From Mumia sp. zg.B17 (GTDB lineage: Bacteria > Actinomycetota > Actinomycetes > Propionibacteriales > Nocardioidaceae), in the NCBI RefSeq assembly GCF_019550915.1, contig NZ_JAHWCI010000008.1:124001-188000 (forward strand): a stretch of DNA of 64,000 nt, in the 5' to 3' direction. A model generated the notes under the pieces. The model saw only the letters and a program-made list of their open reading frames with translations. It was not told where the DNA came from and searched no databases. Within the stretch, counting starts at the first letter, position 1; every line of letters begins with the position of its first letter. Of this stretch, positions 38,786-50,099 are shown piece by piece. Both the position numbers and the translations under genes were made by a program.

Positions 38786-39676
38786 GTGACCACCCGCGAC
38801 CGTCTCCTCGCCGTACTGGTGGCGATCACCTGGGGACTGAACTTCATCGCCATCCACGCCTCGCTCGAGCACTTCCCGCCGATGTTCTGCGTCGCGCTGC
38901 GCTTCGGGCTGCTCGCCGTCCCGACCGTGCTTCTCGTCCCGCGCCCGGACGTCAGGCTGCGCTGGTTGATCGGGTACGGCGCAGGCTTCGGGATCGCACA
39001 GTTCTTCTTCCTGTACGTAGGCATGCGTGCGGGCATGCCCGCCGGACTCGCCTCGTTGGTGCTCCAGGCCTCCGCGCCCTTCACGGTGGTGCTCGCCGGC
39101 GTCCTGCTGCGCGAACGGCTCAGCGGCCGGCAGATTCTCGGCATCGTGATCGCGATCGCCGGGCTCGCCGGCGTGGCGTGGCACCGGTCGCAGACGGCAG
39201 CCCTGCTCCCCGTGGTGCTCACGCTGCTGGCCGCGCTCGGCTGGGCGTTCGGCAATCTCGCGAACCGCCAGGCGCACCCCTCCAACCCGCTCCACCTCAC
39301 GCTGTGGATGTCGGTGGTCCCCCCGATCCCGATGCTGGTGGTCTCGCTGCTCTTCGAGGGGCCGGGCGCCGTCGGAGAGTCGCTCGTGACCGCCTTCACC
39401 CCCGAGGCGGTGCCCGCCGTGCTGGGTCTCCTCTACACGGTCGTCATCGGGACCGTCGTGGGCTCGGGACTGTGGACGCTGCTGATGACGCGCTATCCGT
39501 CGAGCACCGTCGCGCCGTTCTCACTGCTCGTCCCGGTGGTGGGGATGAGCGCGAGCGCTCTTCTCCTGAGCGAACGCCTCGACCCGTTCGAGCTCGCATC
39601 CGGCGCGGTGGTCATCGCCGGCGTCCTTCTCGGCTCGACCCGCGGGCGCCGGGCCCGCTTGACGACGTCGTCGTAG
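38786..39676 (+). CDS. EamA-family (DMT) transporter
   Basis: A 296-residue integral membrane protein with about ten hydrophobic helices in two EamA repeats. It opens LLAVLVAITWGLNFIAIHASL, with the repeat-1 end LVLQASAPFTVVLAGVLLRERLSG and the repeat-2 end SLLVPVVGMSASALLLSERLDPFE. The family exports amino acids and metabolites (YdeD/RhaT type). The GTG start lacks a clear ribosome site, but the frame upstream has no better candidate. A TGAAGCA/TGCTTCA pair (38712-38718 and 38752-38758) in the shared promoter may be part of LysR control. Confidence 0.88.
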   Translation: MTTRDRLLAVLVAITWGLNFIAIHASLEHFPPMFCVALRFGLLAVPTVLLVPRPDVRLRWLIGYGAGFGIAQFFFLYVGMRAGMPAGLASLVLQASAPFTVVLAGVLLRERLSGRQILGIVIAIAGLAGVAWHRSQTAALLPVVLTLLAALGWAFGNLANRQAHPSNPLHLTLWMSVVPPIPMLVVSLLFEGPGAVGESLVTAFTPEAVPAVLGLLYTVVIGTVVGSGLWTLLMTRYPSSTVAPFSLLVPVVGMSASALLLSERLDPFELASGAVVIAGVLLGSTRGRRARLTTSS

Positions 39677-39692
39677 CCCGCCTACGGTGCGG

Positions 39693-39788
39693 AGGTCCCC
39701 ACGGGAGCCCGGGCACGGGCTGAGAGGGAGCCGATGCCGCTCCGACCGTCGAACCTGATCCGGGTCATGCCGGCGAAGGGAGGCAGGA
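39693..39788 (+). ncRNA. TPP riboswitch (THI element)
   Basis: The leader has the conserved GGGCTGAGAGGGAGCC pyrimidine-sensing part and the ACCTGATCCGGGTCATGCC, then GGCGAAGGGA, part that binds pyrophosphate. It ends 3 bases before the thiO GTG, so the ribosome-binding GGAGG (about 39780-39787) lies at its 3' edge. TPP binding most likely blocks translation initiation. Confidence 0.95.
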
Positions 39789-39791
39789 GCA

Positions 39792-41934
<2,143 letters not shown>

Positions 41935-41937
<3 letters not shown>

Positions 41938-41967
41938 CGCCGGCGGGCCCCCGCCGGTCCGGCGTCA
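41935..41967. terminator. Bidirectional hairpin between thiG and the sulfur-carrier gene
   Basis: A perfect 9-bp stem, TGACGCCGG / CCGGCGTCA, with a smaller GC hairpin (CCGGCGGG/CCGCCGG) inside as an alternative fold. The two ends of the stem are the TGA stop codons of the two convergent genes. A shared terminator is the likely role. Confidence 0.7.
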
Positions 41968-42240
41968 GCCGCCGGCGACCGCCGGGATGATCGAGACCTG
42001 CTGCCCGGCGGGCACCGAGGTCTCGAGCCCGTCGGCGAAGCGCACGTCCTCGGTGCCGACGTACACGTTCACGAACCGGCGGATCGCGCCGGTCTCGTCG
42101 ACGACGCGCGCCTTGATCCCGGGGAACGACGCCTCCAGGGCCTCGATGACACCGGCGACGGTCTCGCCGTCGACGGTCACCTCCGAGTCGCCCTTGGTGT
42201 AGGTGCGCAGGATCGTGGGGATGCGGACGGAGACGCTCAT
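41965..42240 (-). CDS. MoaD/ThiS-family ubiquitin-like sulfur carrier
   Basis: A 91-residue beta-grasp protein ending SIIPAVAGG. The exposed Gly-Gly allows thiocarboxylate formation by an E1-like enzyme (MoeZ/ThiF type). It resembles CysO/MoaD more than ThiS: it has the ARVVDETGAIRRFVNVYVG segment seen in CysO. It lies 13 bases downstream of the threonine-synthase-like gene behind a SAM riboswitch, so delivery of sulfur for homocysteine rather than thiamine or Moco is inferred. Confidence 0.88.
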   Translation of the reverse strand: MSVSVRIPTILRTYTKGDSEVTVDGETVAGVIEALEASFPGIKARVVDETGAIRRFVNVYVGTEDVRFADGLETSVPAGQQVSIIPAVAGG

Positions 42241-42253
42241 GGTGTCCTCTCGG

Positions 42254-43528
42254 TCAGACGAGGTTCGCGGCGGTGAAGGCCGTGTAGGTCGGGTCGATGG
42301 TCGCGGCGGGGCCGACCCGGTCCGCGATGGCGTCGAGCGTCTTGAGCCCGTCGCCGGTGTTGAAGACGACCGTCTCCGCCTCGGGGTCGAGCCGGCCGTC
42401 GGCGAGCAGCTTCTTGAGCGTCGCGATCGTCACGCCTCCCGCGGTCTCGGCGAAGATGCCCTCCGTACGGGCGAGGAGCTGGATGCCGTCACGCACCTCG
42501 TCGTCGGAGACGTCCTCGACGGCACCACCGGTCCGCCGGCAGGTGTCGAGCACGTACGGCCCGTCGGCGGGGTTGCCGATCGCGAGGGACTTGGCGATCG
42601 TGTCGGGCTTGACCGGACGGACGACGTCGTTGCCCTCCCGGAACGCCTGCGCGACGGGCGAGCAGCCGGTCGCCTGCGCGCCGAAGATCTTGTACGGCGT
42701 CGGGTCGACCAGGCCGAGCCGGCCGAGCTCGGTGAATCCCTTGTCGACCTTGGTCAGCTGCGACCCGGAGGCGACCGGGATCACCACCTGCTCCGGCAGC
42801 CGCCAGCCGAGCTGCTCCGCGGTCTCGTACGCGAGCGTCTTGGAGCCCTCCGCGTAGTAGGGACGGACGTTGACGTTGACGAACGCCCAGCCCTCCTCCT
42901 CGCCGGCGATCTCGCTGGCGAGCTTGTTGACGTCGTCGTAGTTGCCGCGCACGGCGACCAGCGTGCCGCCGTACACGGCGGTCGTGAGGATCTTGGGGCG
43001 CTCGAGGTTCTCCGGGATGAAGACGACGCTCTTGATGCCGGCACGGGCCGCGGCCGCGGCGACGGCGTTGGCGAGGTTGCCCGTCGACGGGCACGCGAGG
43101 ACCGTCATGCCGAGCTCGCGGGCGGCCGAGAGGGCGACGGCGACGACGCGGTCCTTGAAGGAGTGGGTCGGGTTGCCGGAGTCGTCCTTGACCCAGAGCG
43201 TCTTGATGCCGAGCTCACGGGCGAGGTTGTCCGCCTTCACGAGCCGCGTGAAGCCGGGGTCGGTGTTGGGGAAGGACGCGATGTCGGCGGGGACTGGCAG
43301 CAGCGACTGGTAGCGCCAGATGCTCTTCGGGCCGCTCTCGATCTGCTCGCGCGTGATCGCCGGGAAGTCGTACGCGACCTCGAGCGGTCCGAAGCACTCG
43401 AGACAGGCGTAGTGGGGTCCGAGCTCCTGCCCGGCACCGCAGGCGCGACACACCAGGCCGGTCGCGTTGCCGAAGGCGCCGTCACGGGCGTTCGTACGAT
43501 CAGGGGTTTGCAGCGTGCTCGCGCTCAC
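42254..43528 (-). CDS. Threonine synthase-like PLP enzyme (ThrC or O-phosphohomoserine-dependent homocysteine synthase)
   Basis: A 424-residue fold-type II PLP enzyme of the threonine synthase family. The N-terminal Cys pairs CRACG and CLECFGP are common in this subgroup. PLP Lys is in NPTHSFKDRVV, the phosphate loop in CPSTGNLANAV, and VIPVASGSQLTKVDKGFTELG follows. GTG at 43528 has GAGGAGG just upstream. A SAM-I riboswitch covers its leader and a Gly-Gly sulfur carrier follows. That setting fits an enzyme replacing the phosphate of O-phosphohomoserine with sulfide from the carrier, rather than plain ThrC. Sequence alone does not decide. Confidence 0.85.
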   Translation of the reverse strand: MSASTLQTPDRTNARDGAFGNATGLVCRACGAGQELGPHYACLECFGPLEVAYDFPAITREQIESGPKSIWRYQSLLPVPADIASFPNTDPGFTRLVKADNLARELGIKTLWVKDDSGNPTHSFKDRVVAVALSAARELGMTVLACPSTGNLANAVAAAAARAGIKSVVFIPENLERPKILTTAVYGGTLVAVRGNYDDVNKLASEIAGEEEGWAFVNVNVRPYYAEGSKTLAYETAEQLGWRLPEQVVIPVASGSQLTKVDKGFTELGRLGLVDPTPYKIFGAQATGCSPVAQAFREGNDVVRPVKPDTIAKSLAIGNPADGPYVLDTCRRTGGAVEDVSDDEVRDGIQLLARTEGIFAETAGGVTIATLKKLLADGRLDPEAETVVFNTGDGLKTLDAIADRVGPAATIDPTYTAFTAANLV

Positions 43529-43539
43529 GAGGCCTCCTC

Positions 43540-43678
43540 GTCATCTTCCCTGCGCGCGACTGTCGCCACAGGACGGACTTGGCACCATGCCTGACGGCGG
43601 CCTCGCGGGGTCGCGAGCTCACGTCAGGTGGTTGCCGGGGCTTCGTCGGGCCGTGTCCCTCCGCCCCTCGTGATGAGC
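43540..43678 (-). ncRNA. SAM-I (S-box) riboswitch
   Basis: Read on the minus strand, the leader opens CTCATCACGAGGGGCGGAGG, then GGACACGGCCCGACGAAGCC, CCGGCAACC, a P3 hairpin CCTGACG/CGTCAGG, GGTGCCAAGTCC, and a closing GATGA that pairs with TCATC to form P1. These are the S-box core blocks. SAM-IV was considered but its core differs. The ribosome site of the downstream gene sits within 10 bases of P1, so control of translation is plausible. Confidence 0.88.
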
Positions 43679-43751
43679 TGAGCCAAGCGTACGTGCGCGT
43701 CTCACATACTGTCCACTCGTTCCAACATGCGGACAGTGGTCTCCCGGCAGG

Positions 43752-44600
43752 TCAGCAGCCGAGAGCGTCCGCGAGCCGCTCGAGCCAGGCCGAGAGCTCC
43801 TCGGGCCCGTGGACGACGAGGTCGGCCCGGGGCGTCAGGGCCTGCTGCTCGTCGGAGGCGACGGCCACCAGCATGACCTCGGCCTCGCCGTGGTCGCGCA
43901 TGGCCGTGAGCGCCGCGTAGGCCGGGATATCACCGAGGTCGTCGCCGGCGTAGACGATCGTCCGGAGTCCGGTCTCGGCGACCAGCGTCCGCAGGGCGGC
44001 CCCCTTGTCGACGGACGGGTCGCGCACCTCCACGACGTACCGTCCGGGTTCTGCGGCGAGGCCGTGCTCTCGCGCCAGCTCCGCGACCGGACCCTCCAGG
44101 CGCTCGAGGGCCGCACCGGGATCGTCGAGGAGACGGGTGTGCACCACCACCGCGCGCCCCTTGTCCTCGATCCTGACGCCGGCAAGACCGAGCGAGTCGA
44201 GCAGCGCCGGCAGAGCCGCACGGACCTCGGCGACCGCGGCGGGCGGTGGCGGCACCGACTCCGCACCGGTGTCGGCGTCCCACCTCTCGGCCCCGTACTG
44301 GCCGAGGATCGTGAGGTGGCTCAGGCCGTCGTGGTCGCCGAAGCCACCCAGTCTGAGCGCGGTGCGCACGGGACGTCCGGTGACGACGGCCACCTTGCCG
44401 ACGCACGGTCCGATGCGCTGGAGCGCGTGGACCGAGCGCTTGCTGGCGTGCGCGTGCTCAGGGTCGTCGACGATCGGGGCCAACGTGCCGTCGAAGTCGA
44501 ATGCGAGCATCGCCTGCTCGGGGGCGGCCAGCAGCGCCGCCAGGGCGGCCGCTCCGGCTTCGGTGCGGGGCTGTGGCTCGAGCACCACGGGAAGGGACAT
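43752..44600 (-). CDS. otsB: Trehalose-6-phosphate phosphatase
   Basis: A 282-residue HAD phosphatase. Motif I is AFDFDGTLAPIVDD, VVTGRPVRTAL is motif II, the Lys region is RDPSVDKGAALRTL and motif IV is VYAGDDLGDIPAY. It releases trehalose from the product of OtsA, encoded 2.2 kb away on the other strand. Several in-frame ATGs precede MSLPVV; 44600 gives the usual length. Confidence 0.93.
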   Translation of the reverse strand: MSLPVVLEPQPRTEAGAAALAALLAAPEQAMLAFDFDGTLAPIVDDPEHAHASKRSVHALQRIGPCVGKVAVVTGRPVRTALRLGGFGDHDGLSHLTILGQYGAERWDADTGAESVPPPPAAVAEVRAALPALLDSLGLAGVRIEDKGRAVVVHTRLLDDPGAALERLEGPVAELAREHGLAAEPGRYVVEVRDPSVDKGAALRTLVAETGLRTIVYAGDDLGDIPAYAALTAMRDHGEAEVMLVAVASDEQQALTPRADLVVHGPEELSAWLERLADALGC

Positions 44601-44719
44601 GACCACCATCATCCCAGGCCGGCCTCAGGCGTCGGGAGGGGTTCCGCCTCACGACGAGCAGGTGACCTCGCGTCGCCCCGCCGGGCGGCCGTGAGTGAGA
44701 CCAGGGAGTACGCGTGCGG

Positions 44720-45268
44720 CTACGGTGCGCCTGTCAGGATCAGGGTGAGCCGGTCGAACTTCATCGGCTCGACCGCCGGCCGGACCCGGTCGATCCTCAG
44801 GTCGGCGGCGAGGCGCTCGGCCTGCTCCTTGAGCTTCGCGGGGTAGTACACGGTGCTCTCGGGGATCCGTCCGTACCAGTTGTCGACCCCGACGACCTTC
44901 CAGCCGGCGTCCTCGACCCGCGCCGCGGTGGAGTCGGCGAGTCCGGTGGCGCCGGAGTTGTTGAAGACCTCGACGAACGCCCGAGGGACCTCCGCGGTCG
45001 CCGGCGCGGCCGAGGTCGGCGCTGCCGTGGCCACAGGCTCGGCCGTCGGCTCGGGCGTGGCCTCGGCGGTGGCGGTCGGAGACGGCGTGGTGGCGGTCGG
45101 AGTGTCGTCCCCGCCGTTGCCGACGAGAAGGCCGATCGCCGCGACGGCCACCACGAGCAGCGCGCCCAGCAGCGCCACCGACGGGATCGACCGCGGTGCG
45201 ACACGCGTGCGCTGGGCGACCCGCGGACGGGGCTCCGTCGAGGGTTCGTCCACGCGAGGCTCGGTCAC
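44720..45268 (-). CDS. LytR_C domain membrane protein
   Basis: A 182-residue protein with a short basic cytoplasmic N-terminus, one membrane helix (SVALLGALLVVAVAAIGLLV), a Thr/Ala/Pro/Glu-rich extracytoplasmic linker, and a C-terminal LytR_C domain (VEVFNNSGATGLADSTAARVEDAGW ... VYYPAKLKEQAERLA). The domain is found at the end of LytR-CpsA-Psr cell-wall ligases and alone in small proteins like this; its role is unclear. It follows the DUF3263 gene by 9 bases, a conserved actinobacterial pair. Confidence 0.88.
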   Translation of the reverse strand: MTEPRVDEPSTEPRPRVAQRTRVAPRSIPSVALLGALLVVAVAAIGLLVGNGGDDTPTATTPSPTATAEATPEPTAEPVATAAPTSAAPATAEVPRAFVEVFNNSGATGLADSTAARVEDAGWKVVGVDNWYGRIPESTVYYPAKLKEQAERLAADLRIDRVRPAVEPMKFDRLTLILTGAP

Positions 45269-45277
45269 GAGTCTTCC

Positions 45278-45607
45278 TCAGGCATCGGCGTCGAGGCGCC
45301 GGGCGGAGCGGGAGCGACGCCGACTCGCCCTCATCCGCCGGAGCCGCTTGACCAGGAGGGGATCGTGGGCGAGCGCGTCCTCGCGGTCGATCAGCGCGTT
45401 GAGCACCTGGTAGTAGCGGGTCGCCGAGAGGCCGAACTCCGCTCGGATCGCCTGCTCCTTGACGCCCGCGTACTTCCACCACCCACGCTCGAAGGCGAGC
45501 ACCCGCTCCTCTCGCGCGGTCAGCCCCGTAGCCCGGTCCGCGGTCTCGTCCGCGGTCTGGTCCGCAGAGGTGACGTGGGCATCGTGGGAGGAGAGAGCGG
45601 GATCCAT
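45278..45607 (-). CDS. DUF3263 domain protein
   Basis: A 109-residue actinobacterial protein. After an acidic, Thr-rich N-terminus comes the DUF3263 core LTAREERVLAFERGWWKYAGVKEQAI, then FGLSATRYYQVLNALID, which looks like a helix-turn-helix. A basic tail RASRRRSRSARR follows. A DNA-binding role is plausible but unproven. First gene of a pair with LytR_C. Confidence 0.9.
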   Translation of the reverse strand: MDPALSSHDAHVTSADQTADETADRATGLTAREERVLAFERGWWKYAGVKEQAIRAEFGLSATRYYQVLNALIDREDALAHDPLLVKRLRRMRASRRRSRSARRLDADA

Positions 45608-45684
45608 GCCCCCATCGTAGGTCGCCGAATGACACCGTTGGGATTCCCCGCGCCCGGCGTGGCGGTCCGCCGGGCCTGCCCGCC

Positions 45685-46713
45685 ATGATGGCGAGCATGA
45701 CGTCTCCCGCCGAGCACCCGTCCGCCGAGTCCCCGGCGCCCGTGCGCTGGGGCATCCTCGCCACCGGTGACATCGCCCACTCGTTCGCCCGCGACCTGGC
45801 CCTCGTCGACGGCGCCGTCCTGCACGCGGTCGGCTCGCGCTCGCTGCCGCCGGCGCGCGCCTTCGCCGAGCAGTACGCGGATGAGAAGGCCAGTCCGGTG
45901 CCCTACGGCTCGTACGCCGAGCTGCTCGCCGACGGCGACGTGGATGTCGTCTACGTCGCCACGCCGCACGGTCGCCACACCGAGGACGTGCTCGCGTGCT
46001 TCGAGGCCGGCAAGGCGGTGCTGTGCGAGAAGGCGCTGACGCTCGACGCCCCCTCGGCCCGGCTCCTGGTCGACGAGGCCCGGCGACGCGGGCTGTTCTT
46101 CGCCGAGGCGATGTGGATGCGGACCAACCCCAACATCCGGCGGCTTCGCGCGATGGCCGCCGAAGGAGCGTGCGGCACGGTCACGCACGTCCGGGCCGAC
46201 CTCGGCTTCGTCGCCCCCCGCGACAAGGCGCGGCTGTGGGACCCCGCGCTCGGGGCCAGCGCTCTGCTGGACGTCGGCATCTACCCGCTGACGTTCGCGT
46301 ACCTGATCCTCGGCCGGCCCGTCGAGGTCCGGGCGGTCGCCACGCTGAGCGACCTCGGCGTCGACCTCGCCGGGGGCGCGACCCTGCGCTTCGACGGTGG
46401 CGCGATCGCCTCGATCAGCTGGACCCAGACCGGGTGGCCCGACACCCGCGCCTCGGTGGCCGGGGATGGAGGGCGGCTGGAGCTCCCGTCGCCGTTCCAC
46501 CACCCGCAGTCGTTCACCTACGCCCGGAACTGGGAGGCCGACGAGATCGCCGAGCCCCTCATCGGCGCGGGGTACGCCCACGAGATCATCGAGGTCGGCC
46601 GCTGCCTCCGCGAAGGTCTGACGGAGTCGCCGCTGCTGCCGCTCGACGAGACGGTGGACATCCTCGCGATCATGGACGAGATCCGGGAGCAGGTCGGCGC
46701 GACCACCGGGTGA
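45685..46713 (+). CDS. Gfo/Idh/MocA-family oxidoreductase
   Basis: A 342-residue NAD(P)-dependent oxidoreductase. The Rossmann part has WGILATGDIAHSFARDL, with YVATPHGRHTEDVLACFEAGKAVLCEKAL carrying the catalytic EK. The C-terminal domain has the MWMRTNPNI segment of the dihydrodiol dehydrogenase-like subgroup. Substrates in the family are sugars, inositols or diols; this one is not identifiable. The start could also be the ATG at 45697, just before the conserved part. Confidence 0.9.
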   Translation: MMASMTSPAEHPSAESPAPVRWGILATGDIAHSFARDLALVDGAVLHAVGSRSLPPARAFAEQYADEKASPVPYGSYAELLADGDVDVVYVATPHGRHTEDVLACFEAGKAVLCEKALTLDAPSARLLVDEARRRGLFFAEAMWMRTNPNIRRLRAMAAEGACGTVTHVRADLGFVAPRDKARLWDPALGASALLDVGIYPLTFAYLILGRPVEVRAVATLSDLGVDLAGGATLRFDGGAIASISWTQTGWPDTRASVAGDGGRLELPSPFHHPQSFTYARNWEADEIAEPLIGAGYAHEIIEVGRCLREGLTESPLLPLDETVDILAIMDEIREQVGATTG

Positions 46714-46766
46714 TCCCGGTGCCTGGTCGTCTGCCGCCCCTGCGGATTCGCAGATAGGGTCGACCC

Positions 46767-48242
46767 ATGAGTCACGCGCGCGGTTCGAGCCCGGTAGCGA
46801 AGAGCCTGCGAGGACACGAGGACTCAGCGTCGTTCGTCGTCGTCGCCAACCGCCTGCCGGTCGACCGCGTGCAGACTCCCGACGGGTCCACCACGTGGCG
46901 CACCTCCCCCGGCGGCCTCGTCACCGCGCTCGAGCCGGTCCTGCGCAAGCAGGGCGGAGCATGGATCGGGTGGACCGGCGCGGCCGACGAGGAGCTCGAG
47001 CCGTTCGACCTCGAAGGCATCCAGCTGGTCCCGCTCCCGATCCGCGCGCAGGAGGTCGAGGAATACTACGAGGGGTTCTCCAACGCGACCCTGTGGCCGC
47101 TCTACCACGACGTCATCGCGACCCCGGAGTTCCACCGTGAGTGGTGGGACTCCTACGTCGCCGTCAACCACCGCTTCGCGGAGTACGCGGCGGCGATCGC
47201 CGAGAAGGACGCGGTCGTCTGGGTTCAGGACTACCAGCTCCAGCTCGTCCCTCAGATGCTGCGTGAGCTGCGGCCGGACCTGCGGATCGGCTACTTCCTG
47301 CACGTGCCGTTCCCGCCGGCGGAGCTCTTCACCCAGCTCCCGTGGCGGCGACGGATCCTCGAAGGCCTGCTCGGCGCGGACCTGATCGGCTTCCAGACGA
47401 CCGGCGCCGCCCAGAACTTCGTCCGCCTCGTCCGCATGCGCGTCGGCAACAAGACCCACCGCGACACGATCTATCTCGACGACGGCCGCACGGTCATGGC
47501 CAAGGCGTTCCCGATCTCGATCGATTCCAACGCCTACGAGGAGCTGGCCCGCCGTCCCTCGACCCAGGCGCGCGCCGACGAGATCCGGGCCAGCCTCGGC
47601 AACCCCAAGTTCGTGCTGCTCGGCGTCGACCGCCTCGACTACACCAAGGGCATGCCCCAGCGGCTCCGCGCCTTTGGCGAGCTGGCCCAGGAAGGACTCC
47701 TCGACCCGGCGGACGCGGTGTTCGTCCAGGTGGCACCGCCCTCGCGAGAGCGGGTCGACCAGTACCGCCGCCTCCGCGACGAGATCGACCGCCTGGTCGG
47801 ACGCATCAACGGCGACGTCGGCCGCATCGGGCAGCCCCCGATCACCTACCTCCACTCTTCCTACCCGCGCGACGAGATGGCGGCGCTCTACCGCGCGGCC
47901 GACGTGATGGTCGTGACGCCTCTGCGCGACGGGATGAACCTGGTGGCGAAGGAGTACGTCGCCTGCCGGTACGAGGAGACCGGGGCGCTCGTGCTGAGTG
48001 AGTTCGCCGGAGCCGCCGCCGAGCTCAAGCAGGCCTACCTCGTCAACCCGTACGACATCAACGGCATGAAGGCCACCATGCTCAAGGCCATCACCGACCC
48101 GCCGAGGGAGAAGGCGAAGCGGATGCGTGCCATGCGCCGCCAGGTCATGGAGCACGACATCGACAAGTGGGCCCAGAACTTCCTCGAGGACCTGGAGACC
48201 ATCCGCGAGCCTCACGGCAAGAGGACACGTCCGGTCGGCTGA
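46767..48242 (+). CDS. otsA: Trehalose-6-phosphate synthase
   Basis: A 491-residue GT20 glycosyltransferase making trehalose 6-phosphate from a nucleotide-glucose and glucose 6-phosphate. [64 protein letters not shown], and [18 protein letters not shown] with its donor-binding residues are all present. Full length. OtsA and OtsB here are near each other but convergent-side apart, not one operon. Confidence 0.96.
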   Translation: MSHARGSSPVAKSLRGHEDSASFVVVANRLPVDRVQTPDGSTTWRTSPGGLVTALEPVLRKQGGAWIGWTGAADEELEPFDLEGIQLVPLPIRAQEVEEYYEGFSNATLWPLYHDVIATPEFHREWWDSYVAVNHRFAEYAAAIAEKDAVVWVQDYQLQLVPQMLRELRPDLRIGYFLHVPFPPAELFTQLPWRRRILEGLLGADLIGFQTTGAAQNFVRLVRMRVGNKTHRDTIYLDDGRTVMAKAFPISIDSNAYEELARRPSTQARADEIRASLGNPKFVLLGVDRLDYTKGMPQRLRAFGELAQEGLLDPADAVFVQVAPPSRERVDQYRRLRDEIDRLVGRINGDVGRIGQPPITYLHSSYPRDEMAALYRAADVMVVTPLRDGMNLVAKEYVACRYEETGALVLSEFAGAAAELKQAYLVNPYDINGMKATMLKAITDPPREKAKRMRAMRRQVMEHDIDKWAQNFLEDLETIREPHGKRTRPVG

Positions 48243-48294
48243 GGACCAGACGTCGACCCGCCTCCCGAGGTGCGCTCTTCGTTAGGGTCGACGC

Positions 48295-48885
48295 ATGCGA
48301 CCGAGTCAGTGGTACGAAGCCCAGGACATGTTCGGCGATCACGTCACCCTCACGCAGCTGCGCCCGCACCACGCCCAGGGCGTGCTGGCAGCCGCCGATG
48401 ACGACGACGTCTTCTCGTGGATGTCCTTCGACCGGCCTACGACGCAGGCTGAGGCCGCCGAGGTGATCGCGCGCTACCTCGCGACGCCCGACACGAACGC
48501 CTGGGCCCAGGTCGACACGAAGTCCGGGGAGCTGGCGGGGATTACGACGTACTACGAGATCAGCCCCGAGCGCAGGTCGCTGATCATCGGCGGCACCTGG
48601 CTCGGGGAGCGGTTCCAGCGCACCGGCATCAACACCGAGGCGAAGCTCATGCTGCTGACCCACGCCTTCGACACGCTGGGCGCGGTGCGCGTCGCGTGGG
48701 AGACCGACGAGCGCAACGAGCAGTCCCAGACCGCGATCGCGCGACTGGGGGCGACCCGCGAAGGGCTCTTGCGCAAGCACAAGCGCCGCAAGGACGGGTC
48801 GTGGCGCAACACGGTGCTCTACAGCGTCGTCGACGACGATTGGCCCGAGGTCCGCGACACGCTCCGGAGCGCACTCACCCGCTGA
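48295..48885 (+). CDS. GNAT-family N-acetyltransferase (RimJ/RimL type)
   Basis: A 196-residue acetyltransferase. TTYYEISPERRSLIIGGTWLGERFQRTGINTEAK covers the beta-bulge and the CoA loop (here GERFQRTGIN replaces the Q/RxxGxG/A motif), then VAWETDERNEQSQTAIARLGATREG as in the RimJ/RimL subgroup. The target amine is unknown. It ends 4 bases from the convergent MFS gene. Confidence 0.88.
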   Translation: MRPSQWYEAQDMFGDHVTLTQLRPHHAQGVLAAADDDDVFSWMSFDRPTTQAEAAEVIARYLATPDTNAWAQVDTKSGELAGITTYYEISPERRSLIIGGTWLGERFQRTGINTEAKLMLLTHAFDTLGAVRVAWETDERNEQSQTAIARLGATREGLLRKHKRRKDGSWRNTVLYSVVDDDWPEVRDTLRSALTR

Positions 48886-48889
48886 GTCG

Positions 48890-50098
48890 TCAGCGGTGCG
48901 GGGCGGCGCCCAGGATGCGCTGTCCGGCGAGGGCGAGGATCAGCGCGAGCCACGCCGCGGTGATGGTGACGCCGAGCGCGGGCGCGTAGCCGCCGAGGTC
49001 CGCGAGCCTCCCGGCGACCGTCGACCCGATCGCGTACCCGATGCCGGTGGCACCGGCCAGCAGGGTCATCGCCTGGCCGACCCGGCTGAGGGGGACGATG
49101 CGCTCGCAGAGGGTGAAGTTGCTGATCATGTACGGGGCGACCGCGAAGCCGAGCACCAGCACGACGGCGACCATGCCGGCGATGCTCGAGACGAGCACGA
49201 GCGGCGCCGAGAGGACGGCGAGCGCCGCCGCCGCGACGAGGATGCGCTTGTCGAAGCCGATCCGGGCCGGCACCCACGCCATCGACAGACCCGCCATGAC
49301 CGAGCCCACCCCCAGCGTCGCGTGGATGAGCCCGGACACCCCGGGCACGCCCTCGGCGGTCGCGAGCGCCGTCGCCCCGGTCTGGATCGACCCGAACAGC
49401 ACGCCCACCAGGAGCTGCGCCCCGACCAGGATGACGAACGCCGCGGACACGATGCCGGCCTTCGCGGCGTGCCCGACCCTGGACCCGCGCACGAGCGCGG
49501 CCGTCGGATGCAGGGCGAACCATCCACCGAACACCACGAGCAGGCCGGCCGCCACGAGCAGAGCGCCGGCGGGGTCGATCAGCACCGCGACGGCACCGAC
49601 GAGTGCCGGGCCGAGGACGAACGACGCCTCGTCGGCCGCACCCTCGTAGGAGAATGCCGCGTCCACGAGCTGAGGCGACTCGCGGCCCGCCCGGCCGGTG
49701 ATGGGCCGCCAGCGGACACGCGCCAGCGGGCCGACCTGCGGCATCGCGGCGCCGGTGAGCCCGGCGACGGCGATCAGCCAGCCTCCGCCGGCTCCGCCCT
49801 GGGCGAGGATCACGATCGCGGCGAGGCCGGCGCTACCGACAAAGGACTGCGCAAGAACGACGGGACGCTGTCCGATGCGGTCGGCGAGGGCACCGGCGAT
49901 CGGCGATCCGACGGCGTTGGCGACGGCCAGGGCGCCCGCGGCGAGCCCGCCGAGGGTGTAGGCGCCGGTCGCGGACGACACGAGCAGGAGCGTGCCCATC
50001 TGGCTCATGGCCAGCGGCAGCCGCCCCAGGAAGGCGACGAGGACGTACACGGGGCCGACGAGCGAGAAGAGTCGACGGTACGCGGTGATCGGGGACAA
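48890..50098 (-). CDS. MFS transporter
   Basis: A 402-residue protein with about twelve membrane segments. The loop 2-3 motif ANAVGSPIAGALADRIGQRPVV is the MFS A-motif. YEGAADEASFVLGPALVGAV in the middle is seen in a clade of putative drug/metabolite exporters. TTG at 50098 is the start because GAGGAA lies 6 bases upstream and no ATG or GTG is as well placed. Substrate unknown. Confidence 0.88.
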   Translation of the reverse strand: MSPITAYRRLFSLVGPVYVLVAFLGRLPLAMSQMGTLLLVSSATGAYTLGGLAAGALAVANAVGSPIAGALADRIGQRPVVLAQSFVGSAGLAAIVILAQGGAGGGWLIAVAGLTGAAMPQVGPLARVRWRPITGRAGRESPQLVDAAFSYEGAADEASFVLGPALVGAVAVLIDPAGALLVAAGLLVVFGGWFALHPTAALVRGSRVGHAAKAGIVSAAFVILVGAQLLVGVLFGSIQTGATALATAEGVPGVSGLIHATLGVGSVMAGLSMAWVPARIGFDKRILVAAAALAVLSAPLVLVSSIAGMVAVVLVLGFAVAPYMISNFTLCERIVPLSRVGQAMTLLAGATGIGYAIGSTVAGRLADLGGYAPALGVTITAAWLALILALAGQRILGAAPHR

Positions 50099-50099
50099 C

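Noticed and set aside
43540-43678. SAM-IV riboswitch
   Set aside because: SAM-IV is the more familiar actinobacterial class, but the blocks GGCGGAGGGAC and GGTGCCAAGTCC follow the S-box (SAM-I) order and spacing.
43687-43736. Inverted repeat ACTGTCC / GGACAGT between otsB and the SAM riboswitch
   Set aside because: The 7-bp arms with a 16-base gap are too weak to call a terminator or operator without comparison data.
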